Of a stretch of 64,000 bases of DNA, positions 43,690 to 54,716 are shown piece after piece; position 1 is the first letter of the stretch; each line of letters begins with the position of its first letter. The translations under genes and the position numbers were made by a program. The stretch lies in assembly GCF_035920365.1 (NCBI RefSeq), contig NZ_CP109150.1:3658001-3722000 (forward strand). Direction: 5' to 3'. The notes beneath the pieces are model-generated. The model saw nothing but the letters and a program-made list of their open reading frames with translations. It was not told where the DNA came from and made no database searches. The stretch is from Micromonospora sp. NBC_01740. Its GTDB lineage: Bacteria; Actinomycetota; Actinomycetes; Mycobacteriales; Micromonosporaceae.

Positions 43690-44450
43690 TCAGGAACCGG
43701 GGGTGTTGTCGCCCCGCTTCGAGGTGGCCATCAGGAAGTCGCGGTTGAGCCGGCCGATGGTGTTCAGCGGGATGCCCTTCGGGCAGACCACGGTGCACTC
43801 ACCGGCGTTGGTGCAGCCGCCGAAGCCGGCCTCGTCGTGCGCGTCGACCATGCCGATCACCCGGGTGTAGCGCTCCGGCTGGCCCTGCGGCAGGAGCGAG
43901 AGCTGGGTGACCTTCGCGGCGGTGAAGAGCATGGCGGAGCCGTTCGGGCAGGCCGCCACGCAGGCGCCGCAGCCGATGCACTCCGCCGCCTCGAAGGCAG
44001 CGTCCGCGTTGGCCTTGGCGACCGGGGTCGAGTGCGCCTCGGGGGCGCTGCCGGTCGGCGCGGTGATGTAGCCGCCGGCCGCGATGATCTTGTCAAAGGC
44101 GCCCCGGTTGACCACCAGGTCCTTGATGACCGGGAAGGCCCGGGCCCGCCACGGCTCGATGTCGATCGTCTCGCCGTCGGAGAACTGCCGCATGTGCAGC
44201 TGGCAGGCGGTGGTGCCGCGCTGCGGCCCGTGCGCGTCGCCGTTGATCATCAGGCCGCACATGCCGCAGATGCCCTCGCGGCAGTCGTGGTCGAACGCCA
44301 CCGGCTCCTCGCCGGCGAGGATCAGCCGCTCGTTGAGGACGTCGAGCATCTCCAGGAACGACATGTCCGGGGAGACGTCGTCGACCTTGTAGGTCACCAT
44401 CCGACCCTTGTCCTCGGGGCCGGACTGGCGCCAGATGCGCAGGGTCAGGT

Positions 44451-44454
<4 letters not shown>
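43690..44454 (-). CDS. sdhB: Succinate dehydrogenase/fumarate reductase iron-sulfur subunit
   Basis: A 254-aa electron-transfer subunit. The [2Fe-2S] cysteines are in [16 protein letters not shown] plus the later Cys in [12 protein letters not shown]. The [4Fe-4S] set is [15 protein letters not shown] and the [3Fe-4S] set [18 protein letters not shown]. The start GTG 44454 overlaps the sdhA stop by 4 bases. It carries electrons from the flavin subunit to the membrane cytochrome. The motif sequence ([20 protein letters not shown]) is that of the actinobacterial sdhCAB type with one membrane subunit. Confidence 0.95.
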
Positions 44455-46388
<1,934 letters not shown>

Positions 46389-46389
46389 G

Positions 46390-47079
46390 TCAGGACACCA
46401 ATCCGGTGAGTACGGCGAACGGGACCGCCAGGTAGCCGGCGCAGAGCACGACGGCGAATCCCAGCGCCACGGCTCGGGCCCGCCGCTCGCCGCGCGGGCT
46501 CTGCTGGCCGAGGCTGCGCAGCGCGCTGAACAGGCCGTGCCGCAGGTGGAAGCCGAGGGTGACGACCGCCAGGGTGTAGAAGAGCGTGACGTACCAGCGC
46601 TCCGGGGCGAAGTCGGCCACCACGTTGGCGTACGGCCGGCTCGGGTCGCCGACCGGGTTCAGCGTGCCGGTGGTGAGGTCCAGGATGTGGTAGATCACGA
46701 AGAGCAGGATGATCACGCCACCCCAGCGCATGGTGCGGGCCGCGTAGCTGCCCTGCACCTTCTTGCGGTGCGCGTACTGCACCGGGCGGGCGGCGCGGGC
46801 GCGCACGGCGAGGGCGGTCGCGGCCCAGATGTGGCCGAGCACCGCCGCCAGCAGCCCGATCCGCAGGATCCACAGGAACCACACGCCGGGCAGGATCGGG
46901 GCGCCGATCTCGCGCAGCCAGTGCGCGTAGTGGTCGAACGAGGTCGCCCCCGTGAAGATCTTCAGGTTGCCGAGCATGTGCGCGATGAGGAACAGCACCA
47001 GGATGATGCCCGTCACCGCCATGACGGCCTTCAGGCCGACGCTGGAGCGGATGGGCGACCGAGTTCTCGTGACTACCAC
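46390..47079 (-). CDS. sdhC: Succinate dehydrogenase cytochrome b subunit (single membrane anchor)
   Basis: About 229 aa with five membrane helices ([100 protein letters not shown]). Haem-ligand His residues lie in [22 protein letters not shown] and FHLRHG. One five-helix subunit without sdhD is the type B, di-haem, menaquinone-linked arrangement. GTG 47079 ([15 protein letters not shown]) is chosen by family usage; ATG 47121 is in frame and would place the start nearer the LysR box. Neither has a clear ribosome site. Confidence 0.9.
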   Translation of the reverse strand: MVVTRTRSPIRSSVGLKAVMAVTGIILVLFLIAHMLGNLKIFTGATSFDHYAHWLREIGAPILPGVWFLWILRIGLLAAVLGHIWAATALAVRARAARPVQYAHRKKVQGSYAARTMRWGGVIILLFVIYHILDLTTGTLNPVGDPSRPYANVVADFAPERWYVTLFYTLAVVTLGFHLRHGLFSALRSLGQQSPRGERRARAVALGFAVVLCAGYLAVPFAVLTGLVS

Positions 47080-47137
47080 GCGATCGACGCTAGGAGCACT
47101 TGATTCAGTCGTCCAATGCATCGAACTCGCAGTCTTG

Positions 47138-47152
47138 ATAGCTATAGGCTAT
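47138..47152. promoter_or_regulatory. LysR-type box (T-N11-A) between sdhC and lysR
   Basis: ATAG-N7-CTAT at 47138-47152 contains the T-N11-A core (T47139, A47151), the canonical LysR-family site. It lies five bases before the regulator start and about 60-70 bases before sdhC, in a conspicuously A/T-rich patch of very GC-rich DNA. It predicts autoregulation and control of sdhCAB. Confidence 0.65.
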
Positions 47153-47156
47153 GTAG

Positions 47157-48086
47157 ATGCAGCTCCATCAGCTGAAGTACTTCGTTGCGGTGGCCGAAGT
47201 ACGACATTTCACCCAAGCCGCCGACATCGTGGGCATCACCCAGCCCTCGTTGAGTAAGCAAGTTCACGCCCTCGAGGACGGCCTCGGCGCCCCGCTGTTC
47301 GAGCGGGTAAGGGGCAACATCACGCTCACCGCAGCCGGTGAGGTGCTGCTGCCGCTGGCCAAGCGGATCCTCGCCGACGTCGACACCGCAACCCGCGAGG
47401 TGCAGGAGCTGGTCGGCCTGCGCCGTGGTCGGGTCCGGCTCGGCGCCACCCCCAGCCTCGCCACCTCGCTCGCCCCACCCGTGCTGCGCCGGTTCCGCGA
47501 CGCCCACCCCACCATCGACCTTCGGGTGGAGGAGAGCGGCTCACAGGACCTGGTCCGCGGCCTGCTCCGCGGCGACCTCGACCTGGCACTGATCATCATG
47601 CCGGCCCAGGGCGCCGACCCGGGGCTGCGCGCCGACCCCATCCTGCGGGAGAGCCTGGTGGTCGCCTCCGTCGAGGAGCTGTCGGTGAGCCCGGAGACCG
47701 GTCAGCTGCGCGTCGCCGACCTGCGCGACCAGCCGATGGTGATGTTCCGGGAGGGCTACGACCTGCGCGACGCCACCCTCCAGGCCTGCCGGGAGGCCGG
47801 CTTCGAGCCGACCATCGCCGTCGACGGGGGCGAGATGGACGCGGTGCTGAGCTTCGTCGAGGCCGGGCTGGGCGTCGCGCTGGTCCCCGGCATCGTGGTG
47901 GCCCGGCGCCCCGGCGTGCGCGTCACCCGGCTGGCCCCACCCGGCGTCCGGCGGACCATCGCGGTCGCCCGGCGCCGCGACGTGGTGCCCACCCACGCCG
48001 GCCGGGAGCTGCGCCGGATACTGCTGGACTACGTCCGCGACGCCACCACCGGCGGGGACCTGCCGCCGGGCGTCGAGCCCCTCTGA
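47157..48086 (+). CDS. LysR-family transcriptional regulator
   Basis: 309 aa. The N-terminal winged HTH (MQLHQLKYFVAVAEVRHFTQ, then AADIVGITQPSLSKQVHALE) and linker helix are followed by a periplasmic-binding-like effector domain (GRVRLGATPSLATSLAPPVL; ALIIMPAQGADPGLRADPIL; AVDGGEMDAVLSFVEAGLGV). It is divergent from sdhCAB with a T-N11-A box in between, so the succinate dehydrogenase operon is a likely target. The inducer is unknown. The start ATG 47157 is the only one compatible with the HTH. Confidence 0.9.
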   Translation: MQLHQLKYFVAVAEVRHFTQAADIVGITQPSLSKQVHALEDGLGAPLFERVRGNITLTAAGEVLLPLAKRILADVDTATREVQELVGLRRGRVRLGATPSLATSLAPPVLRRFRDAHPTIDLRVEESGSQDLVRGLLRGDLDLALIIMPAQGADPGLRADPILRESLVVASVEELSVSPETGQLRVADLRDQPMVMFREGYDLRDATLQACREAGFEPTIAVDGGEMDAVLSFVEAGLGVALVPGIVVARRPGVRVTRLAPPGVRRTIAVARRRDVVPTHAGRELRRILLDYVRDATTGGDLPPGVEPL

Positions 48087-48251
48087 CGCCGCCGGCACGC
48101 GCCCGGCCGCACTGGTCCCACGGCGCCGGAACGCGCCGGTCCCACGCCGCCCGGCCGTGCCGTCCCAGGCCGCCCGGCCGCGCCATCCGACGCCGCCAGG
48201 TGCGCACGACGGAAGACGACCGGGCCCCGCCGGCCTGCCTACGCTGCCCGC

Positions 48252-49592
48252 ATGGCAACGGGCAGCGCCGTGGTGATCGGCGCGAGCATGGGCGGGCTGC
48301 TGACCGCCTGCGCACTCACCGAGGCGTACGAGCGGGTCACCCTCGTGGACCGTGACCTGCTGCCCGAGCAGGCGGAGAGCCGCCGGGGCGTACCGCAGGG
48401 GCGGCAGTTGCACGTCCTGCTGACCCGGGGCCGGCAGGCGTTCGAGGAGCTGCTGCCCGGGATCTCGGCGGAGCTGAGCGCGCGGGGCGTGCCCACGGTC
48501 GACCTGCACGAGCAGGTCCACTGGTACAACAACGGCCACCGGATGCGGCGCGCGCCGTCCCCGCTGTTCGCCCTCGGGGTCAGCCGGCCGCTGCTGGAGC
48601 AGGTCGTCCGGGAGCGGGTGGCCGCCCTGCCCGGGGTTCGGATCGTGGCGGGCTGCGAGGTGGAGGGGCTGACCACCACCCTCGACCGGGGACGGGTCAC
48701 CGGCGTACGGCTGCGCCTCCGCGACGGGGACCCGACCACCGTCGCCGCCGACCTCGTCGTCGACGCCGGCGGCCGGGGCACCCGCAGCCCGGTGTGGCTG
48801 GCCGAGCTGGGCTACCGGCCGGCGCCGGAGGAGCGGGTCAAGGTCGGCGTCACCTACCTCACCCGCACCTACCGGCGGGAGCCGCACCACCTGGAGGGGC
48901 TGCTCGGCGCGCTGACCAACGCCGTGCCCGGCCAGCCCCGGGGCGGCATCGTCGCCGTGCAGGAGCAGGGCCGGTTCGCGGTGGCGCTCAGCGGCATGCT
49001 CGGCGAGGAGCCGCCGGCCGACGACGAGGGGATGACCGCCTTCGCCGAGACCCTTGCCGCCCCGCAGATCGCCGACCTGCTGCGTACGGCGCGGCCGGAG
49101 AGCCCACCGGCGACGATGAAGTTCCCGGCCAGCGTGCGGCGGCGCTACGAGCGGCTGCGCCGCTTCCCGGCGGGCTACCTGGTGGTGGCCGACGCCGTGT
49201 GCAGCTTCAACCCGGTCTACGGGCAGGGCATGACGGTGGCCGCGCTGGAGGCCCTGCTGCTGCGCCGACTGCTGCGACGGCCGTCCGACCGGCTCGCCCG
49301 GCGGTTCTTCCGGGGCGCGGCCCGGCTGATCGACGGGCCGTGGTCCATCGCCGTCGGCACCGACCTGCGCTTCCCCGAGGTGCCCGGCCGCCGCTCGCCG
49401 CGGGTACGCCTGGTCAACGCGTACGTGGGCCGGCTGCACGAGGCGGCGACCCGGGACCCGGCGCTGGGCGCGGCGTTCCTGCGGGTGGTGAACCTCGTCG
49501 ACCCGCCGACGCGGCTGCTCTCCCCGCCGGTGCTGTTGCGGGTGCTGCGCCGGTCGGCCTACCTGCCCTCGGCCTCGTCCATCGCCCGGTAG
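48252..49592 (+). CDS. FAD-dependent oxidoreductase (monooxygenase/epoxidase-like)
   Basis: 446 aa. Rossmann FAD site GSAVVIGASMGGLLTACALT (a GASMGG variant of GXGXXG), ribose Asp in VTLVDRDLLP, the DG-type motif LVVDAGGRGTRSPVWLAELG, and the second FAD motif YLVVADAVCSFNPVYGQGMT (GD/AD motif). This layout fits the para-hydroxybenzoate-hydroxylase superfamily including squalene-epoxidase-like proteins; LHVLLTRGRQAFEELLPG is typical of that actinobacterial subgroup. The substrate is unknown. The C-terminus overlaps the convergent hrpA end by 34 bases. The gap before it (48087-48251) shows only GC-rich low-complexity sequence. Confidence 0.85.
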   Translation: MATGSAVVIGASMGGLLTACALTEAYERVTLVDRDLLPEQAESRRGVPQGRQLHVLLTRGRQAFEELLPGISAELSARGVPTVDLHEQVHWYNNGHRMRRAPSPLFALGVSRPLLEQVVRERVAALPGVRIVAGCEVEGLTTTLDRGRVTGVRLRLRDGDPTTVAADLVVDAGGRGTRSPVWLAELGYRPAPEERVKVGVTYLTRTYRREPHHLEGLLGALTNAVPGQPRGGIVAVQEQGRFAVALSGMLGEEPPADDEGMTAFAETLAAPQIADLLRTARPESPPATMKFPASVRRRYERLRRFPAGYLVVADAVCSFNPVYGQGMTVAALEALLLRRLLRRPSDRLARRFFRGAARLIDGPWSIAVGTDLRFPEVPGRRSPRVRLVNAYVGRLHEAATRDPALGAAFLRVVNLVDPPTRLLSPPVLLRVLRRSAYLPSASSIAR

Positions 49593-52500
49593 ATCCGCTG
49601 CTCCGACACCGGGTACGGGGTGCCCAGCGCCTGGGCGAAGACGTTCACCCGCAGCTCCTCGACCATCCAGCGGATCTGCCGGACGGCCGTCGACTGCCGG
49701 CGCCCCGGCGGCAGCGCGGCGAGCATCTCCTGGTACTCCTTCTGCACCACCGCCACCCGGTCCTGCTGCTGCTTGTCGCGCTGCGGGTTGCCCGGCAGCC
49801 GGTCCAGCCGCCGCTCGATCGCGGTGAGGTAGCGCAGCAGGTCGGGCAGGCGCGCGTAGCCGGTCTCGGTGACGAAGCCCTTGTGCACCATCCCGTTCAG
49901 CTGCGCCCGGATGTCGGCCAGCGCGGCCACCACCGCCAGGTTCCGCGTGGCGCCGAGGCGCTGCTCGACCGCGTACGCGGCGGCGAGCACCCGGCGCACC
50001 CGGTCCATGATCTCGACCACGGTGTCCACCAGGTCGGCCCGGACCTTGTCCCGCAGGGCGGCGAAGCCCTCGGCGTCCCAGGCCGGGCCGCCCGCGTCGC
50101 CGATCAGCTTGTCGATGGCCGCCCCGGCCGCGTCGGAGATCAGCTCCTGCACGCCGCCGTGCGGGTTGCGGCTCAGCGCCAGCTTCGCCTCGTTGGACAG
50201 CCGCCCCTGGAGGAACTTCGCCGGCGACGGCACGGTGAGCCGCAGCAGCCGCCGCGTGCCCGCCCAGTGCGCCGCCTCCTGCTCGGCGGGCGAGTCGAAG
50301 ACCTTCACCCCGACGGTGTCGCCCTCGTCGACCAGGGCCGGGTACGCGGTCACCGCGTACCCGGAGCGGACCTGCTCGATGGTGCGCGGCAGCGTGTCGA
50401 TGCTCCACTCGCGCAGCCCGGTGCGGGCGACGTCGGGTGCGGCGGCGGCCACGACCTGGCGTACCTCCGCCTTGAGCTGGCGTTGCAGGGCCGGCAGGTC
50501 CTTGCCCTCGGCGACCGGCTTGTTCTCCTCGTCGAGCACCCGGAAGCGGACCCGCAGGTGCGGCGGCAGCTTCTCCGGCTCCCACGCGTCCCGAGGCACG
50601 GTGACGCCGGTCATCCGGCGCAACTGCCGGGTCAGCGCGTCCAGCAGCGGCTCCTCGCCGGCGGGCATCGCGGCCAGCGCCGCGCGCGCGAAGTCCGGCA
50701 CCGGGACGAAGTTGCGGCGCACCGCCTTGGGCAGCGAGCGGATCAGCGCGATCACCAACTCCTCGCGCAGCCCGGGCACCTGCCAGTCGAAGCTCTCCGC
50801 CGGCACCTGGTTGAGCAGGGGCAGCGGGATGTCGACTGTCACGCCGTCGGTCGGGGTGCCCGGCTCGAACCGGTAGGTCAGCGGCAGCGTCACCCCGTCG
50901 GCGGACCACTCGTCGGGGTAGTCGGTCTCGTCCACGCCGGTGCGGCCGGCGTTGACCAGCAGCTCCCGGGTGAAGGTGAGCAGGTCGGGCTGCTCCCGGC
51001 GGGTCTTCTTCCACCAGGCGTCGAAGTGCCGCCCGGAGACCACGTCGGCCGGGACACGCGCGTCGTAGAAGTCGAAGACGGTCTGGTCGTCGACGAGGAT
51101 GTCGCGGCGCCGGGCGCGGTGCTCCAGCTCCTCGATCTCCGCCAGCAGCCGCTGGTTGTCGGCCCAGAAGTGGTGGTGGGTCTGCCAGTCGCCCTCGACG
51201 AGGGCGTGCCGGATGAACAGCTCCCGGGACAGCGCCGGGTCGATCCGGCCGAAGTTGACCTTGCGTGAGGTGACCAGCGGGATGCCGTAGAGGGTCACCT
51301 TCTCGTAGGCCATCACGGCCGCCTGCTTCTTCTCCCAGTGCGGCTCGCTGTAGCTGCGCTTGACCAGGTGCTGGGCCAGCGGTTCGACCCACTCGGGCTC
51401 GACCCGGCCGGCGACCCGGCCCCAGAGGCGGGAGGTCTCCACCAGCTCGGCCGCCATCACCCAGCGCGGCGGTTTCTTGAACAGCGCCGAGCCGGGGAAG
51501 AGCGCGAACTTCGCGCCCCGGGCGCCCAGGTACTCGTGCTTCTGCGCGTCCTTGAGCCCGACGTGCGACAGCAGGCCAGGCAGCAGCGACTGGTGCACCT
51601 TCGGGGTGTCGATCTCCTCCGGCAGGTCCGCGCCGCCCCGGCGCCCGCCGCCGCCGTCGGCCGGTCGCCCACCAGCCTGTTCGGTGGTACGCCTCAACTG
51701 GCTGACGATGTCCTGCCACTCGCGTACCCGCAGGTAGTTGAGGTATTCGGCCTTGCACATCCGTCGGAACGCGCTGGACGACAGTTCGCGCTGCTGCTCG
51801 CGCAGGTGCCGCCACAGGTTCAGCAGCGACACGAAGTCCGACTCGCGGTCGGTGAACCGGGCGTGCGCCTGGTCGGCCTGGGCCTGCTTGTCGGCGGGCC
51901 GCTCGCGGGGGTCCTGGATGGACAGCGCGGCGGCGATCACCATCACCTCGGTGGCGCAGCCGTTGCGCTCGCCCTCGACGACCATCCGGGCCAGCCGCGG
52001 GTCGACGGGGAGCTGCGCCAGCCGCCGGCCCAGCGGGGTGAGCCGCTTCGCCGGGTCGGCCTCGGCCGGGTCCAGCGCGCCGAGCTCGTGCAGCAGGTTG
52101 ACGCCGTCGGCGACGTTGCGCCGGTCCGGCGGGTCGATGAACGGGAACGCGGCGACGTCGCCGAGCCCGATGGAGGTCATCTGGAGGATGACCGAGGCGA
52201 GGTTGGTGCGCAGGATCTCCGGGTCGGTGAACTCCGGGCGGGACAGGAAGTCCTGCTCGTCGTAGAGGCGGATGCAGATGCCGTCCGAGGTGCGCCCGCA
52301 GCGCCCCTTGCGCTGGTTGGCCGACGCCTGCGAGACCGGCTCGATCGGCAGCCGCTGCACCTTGAGCCGGCTGCTGTAGCGGGAGATGCGGGCCGTACCC
52401 GGGTCCACCACGTACTTGATGCCGGGCACGGTGAGCGAGGTCTCCGCCACGTTGGTCGCGAGCACCACCCGGCGCCCGGCGTGCGGGGCGAAGACCCGGT

Positions 52501-53581
52501 GCTGCTCGGCGGTGGAGAGCCGGGCGTACAGCGGCAGGATCTCGGTGCCGCGCAGCGCCGGCTTCTTCTCCACCAGCTTGCCCAGCGCGTCCGCGGTGTC
52601 GCGGATCTCCCGCTCGCCGCTCAGGAAGACCAGGACGTCGCCGGGGCCCTCGGCGGCCAGCTCCTCGACGGCGTCGCCGATGGCCTGGACCTGGTCGCGG
52701 ACGTTCTCCTCGTCCTCCCCGTCGTCCTCGCCCTCGGCCACCTCGACCAGCGGCCGGTACCGCACCTCGACCGGGTACGTGCGCCCGGAGACCTCGACCA
52801 CCGGCGCCGGTACGCCGTCGGGCTCGTCGGCGGTGGGCGGACCCGCGAAGTGCCGGGCGAACCGCTCGGTCTCGATGGTCGCCGAGGTGATGATCACCTT
52901 GAGGTCGGGGCGGCGGGGGAGGAGCTGCCGGAGATAGCCGAGGATGAAGTCGATGTTGAGGCTGCGCTCGTGCGCCTCGTCGATGATCAGCGTGTCGTAC
53001 TGGCGCAGCATCCGGTCGGTCTGCAACTCGGCGAGCAGGATGCCGTCGGTCATCAGCTTGACCAGGCTGCGGTCGCTCACCTGGTCGCTGAAGCGCACCT
53101 TGTAGCCGACCACGTCGCCCAGCTCGGTGCCGAGCTCCTCGGCGATCCGGTCCGCCACCGTACGCGCGGCCAGCCGGCGCGGCTGGGTGTGCCCGATCAG
53201 CCCGGTGATCCCGCGCCCCAGCTCCAGGCAGATCTTCGGCAGCTGGGTGGTCTTGCCGGAGCCGGTCTCGCCGGCCACGATCACCACCTGGTGGTCGCGG
53301 ATCGCGGCGGCGATGTCGTCCTTGCGCTCGCTGACCGGCAGCTGGGCCGGATAGGTGACCACCGGTACGGCGGCGCGCCGGCCCGCCAGCAGCGCCTCGG
53401 CCCGCGCCACGTCGGCGGCGATCTCGTCGAGCGCCGACTCCCGGCGCTGCGGGTCGCGCAGCCGGCGTATCCCGTCCAGGCGCCGTTGCAGGCGGCGCTG
53501 GTCGCGGAACATCAGGGGACGGAGGCGGCGGTGCAGCTCGCGGACGGGGTCGGTCGCGGCGGGTGCGGCTGGATTCTGCAT
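49559..53581 (-). CDS. hrpA: DEAH-box ATP-dependent RNA helicase HrpA
   Basis: 1340 aa, the usual length. Motif I VAGETGSGKTTQLPKICLEL (about 97-116), Ia HTQPRRLAARTV, II LIIDEAHERSLNIDFILGYL, III ITSATIETERF, V ATNVAETSLTVPGIKYVVDP and VI QRKGRCGRTSDGICIRLYDE are all present. HrpA-specific C-terminal regions follow (LRVREWQDIVSQLR, EYLGARGAKFALFPGSALFK, KDLPALQRQLKAEVRQ). The start is ATG 53581. In bacteria it acts on mRNA and stalled or collided ribosomes. It ends 34 bases inside the convergent flavoprotein gene. Confidence 0.95.
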   Translation of the reverse strand: MQNPAAPAATDPVRELHRRLRPLMFRDQRRLQRRLDGIRRLRDPQRRESALDEIAADVARAEALLAGRRAAVPVVTYPAQLPVSERKDDIAAAIRDHQVVIVAGETGSGKTTQLPKICLELGRGITGLIGHTQPRRLAARTVADRIAEELGTELGDVVGYKVRFSDQVSDRSLVKLMTDGILLAELQTDRMLRQYDTLIIDEAHERSLNIDFILGYLRQLLPRRPDLKVIITSATIETERFARHFAGPPTADEPDGVPAPVVEVSGRTYPVEVRYRPLVEVAEGEDDGEDEENVRDQVQAIGDAVEELAAEGPGDVLVFLSGEREIRDTADALGKLVEKKPALRGTEILPLYARLSTAEQHRVFAPHAGRRVVLATNVAETSLTVPGIKYVVDPGTARISRYSSRLKVQRLPIEPVSQASANQRKGRCGRTSDGICIRLYDEQDFLSRPEFTDPEILRTNLASVILQMTSIGLGDVAAFPFIDPPDRRNVADGVNLLHELGALDPAEADPAKRLTPLGRRLAQLPVDPRLARMVVEGERNGCATEVMVIAAALSIQDPRERPADKQAQADQAHARFTDRESDFVSLLNLWRHLREQQRELSSSAFRRMCKAEYLNYLRVREWQDIVSQLRRTTEQAGGRPADGGGGRRGGADLPEEIDTPKVHQSLLPGLLSHVGLKDAQKHEYLGARGAKFALFPGSALFKKPPRWVMAAELVETSRLWGRVAGRVEPEWVEPLAQHLVKRSYSEPHWEKKQAAVMAYEKVTLYGIPLVTSRKVNFGRIDPALSRELFIRHALVEGDWQTHHHFWADNQRLLAEIEELEHRARRRDILVDDQTVFDFYDARVPADVVSGRHFDAWWKKTRREQPDLLTFTRELLVNAGRTGVDETDYPDEWSADGVTLPLTYRFEPGTPTDGVTVDIPLPLLNQVPAESFDWQVPGLREELVIALIRSLPKAVRRNFVPVPDFARAALAAMPAGEEPLLDALTRQLRRMTGVTVPRDAWEPEKLPPHLRVRFRVLDEENKPVAEGKDLPALQRQLKAEVRQVVAAAAPDVARTGLREWSIDTLPRTIEQVRSGYAVTAYPALVDEGDTVGVKVFDSPAEQEAAHWAGTRRLLRLTVPSPAKFLQGRLSNEAKLALSRNPHGGVQELISDAAGAAIDKLIGDAGGPAWDAEGFAALRDKVRADLVDTVVEIMDRVRRVLAAAYAVEQRLGATRNLAVVAALADIRAQLNGMVHKGFVTETGYARLPDLLRYLTAIERRLDRLPGNPQRDKQQQDRVAVVQKEYQEMLAALPPGRRQSTAVRQIRWMVEELRVNVFAQALGTPYPVSEQRIYRAMDEAEGR

Positions 53582-53749
53582 GTCGTCGCCAAGGATAGGC
53601 AGCCGACGGCCGGACCGCCCCCGGGTTACCGCCGCCCCGCCCCGGGCCGCCCGCGCGCACGCCCGCCGGCGGCGCCCGTCAGGGCAAGCGCGGCGGTGCC
53701 GCCTCGGACTAGAGTGGGGCGTCGACCGACCTTGGCCACGGGGGACTGG

Positions 53750-54190
53750 ATGACGATGCGCGACACCGACCGGGCCCTGGTGCAGGCCGCCACGGCGGTC
53801 GCCAAGCTGCGCTGCCGCAGCGACAACCACACGGTTGCCGCCGCCGCGCGGACCACCGACGGCCGGGTCTTCACCGGGGTCAACGTCTACCACTTCACCG
53901 GTGGCCCCTGCGCCGAGGTGGTCGCGGTCGGCGCCGCCGCCACCCAGGGCGTCACCGAGTTGGAGACGATCGTCGCCGTGGGTGACCGGGGGCGCGGGGT
54001 GATCCCGCCCTGCGGGCGCTGCCGGCAGGTGCTGCGCGACTACTTCCCCACCGTCCGGGTCATCGTCGGGCCGATGGACGCGCTGCGTGTGGTGCACGTC
54101 GCCGAACTGCTGCCGGAGACGTACGTCTGGGCCGACCAGCAGCTCGACGGGCCCGCCGGCCCGCTCCCCGCGCCGCGACCGGCCGACTGA
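53750..54190 (+). CDS. Cytidine-deaminase-like protein (blasticidin-deaminase-like)
   Basis: 146 aa. The zinc site is split as in CDA-fold enzymes: Cys-Ala-Glu in YHFTGGPCAEVVAVGAAATQ (Cys as first ligand, Glu as proton shuttle) and PCGRC in GVIPPCGRCRQVLRDYFPTV. The first ligand is Cys rather than the His of some families. It may deaminate cytidine or a nucleoside antibiotic; the sequence alone does not decide. The start is ATG 53750 (MTMRDTDRAL), with GGGGGACTGG upstream. It is divergent from hrpA. Confidence 0.83.
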   Translation: MTMRDTDRALVQAATAVAKLRCRSDNHTVAAAARTTDGRVFTGVNVYHFTGGPCAEVVAVGAAATQGVTELETIVAVGDRGRGVIPPCGRCRQVLRDYFPTVRVIVGPMDALRVVHVAELLPETYVWADQQLDGPAGPLPAPRPAD

Positions 54191-54202
54191 CGTCCCGGGC
54201 CG

Positions 54203-54562
54203 TCAGTCGCCGGCGGCGGCCGCCAGGATCGACCGGGGCATCGGCACGCTCTCGAACCGCACGATGCCCTCCGGCACCATCCAGCTCATCACCTGCACGC
54301 CCAGCCGCCCCGCCCGCACGGCCGGGTCGTTGTGGTAGAGCTCTCGGGCCTCCTGCGGGGAGATGGAGAGCACGACGAACCCGCGCAGCCGCTCGTCGTC
54401 GGCGTCGACGAAGGGCCCCGCGGCCAGGACGAGCCCCTGTTCCACCAGCCCCGCGTGGTGGGCCAGGTGGGCGTCCTGCAACCGGTCGGCCGCGTCCAGC
54501 GGTAGCTGCGGCGCGTCCGTCGGCCGGCTCAGGAGCACCACGGTGTGCTGGTCGAATCGCAT
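54203..54562 (-). CDS. YciI-family protein
   Basis: A 119-aa ferredoxin-like alpha-beta fold of the YCII-related family. TVVLLSRPTDAPQLPLDAAD is the first strand, AHLAHHAGLVEQGLVLAAGP the helix-strand with the family His, and DERLRGFVVLSISPQEAREL the later strand with helix. The family is thought to have small-molecule enzymatic roles, but the substrate is unknown. It is convergent with the deaminase gene (12 bases apart). Confidence 0.8.
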   Translation of the reverse strand: MRFDQHTVVLLSRPTDAPQLPLDAADRLQDAHLAHHAGLVEQGLVLAAGPFVDADDERLRGFVVLSISPQEARELYHNDPAVRAGRLGVQVMSWMVPEGIVRFESVPMPRSILAAAAGD

Positions 54563-54676
54563 GCTGACAACCCTAGGGCGGCCGGGGCCGCCGCCCGACC
54601 GGATCCGGCGCCGTCCGCCCTGCTCAGCGCCGCCCGGATCGACGACGGCGAGTTAGGCCCGGCCAGGGCGTTCCGC

Positions 54677-54695
54677 TACGGTAAGGCGACCCTAA
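54677..54695 (+). promoter_or_regulatory. IdeR/DmdR1-like iron box upstream of the siderophore operon
   Basis: TACGGTAAGGCGACCCTAA matches the actinobacterial iron-box consensus TTAGGTTAGGCTAACCTAA at 14 of 19 positions, and the pattern is palindromic. It lies 22 bases before the first permease start, overlapping the expected promoter. It predicts repression by iron-loaded IdeR/DmdR1. Confidence 0.7.
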
Positions 54696-54716
54696 GCCCG
54701 AACGTGCAGGAGCCTC

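Noticed and set aside
47541..53660. Very long open frames antisense to hrpA and other genes, such as 2039 codons at 47541-53660 minus and 680 codons at 84-2126 plus
   Set aside because: They are frame shadows in ~72% GC DNA: no domain motifs, compositions dominated by Arg/Gly/Ala/Pro or His/Val, and they span several real genes on either strand.
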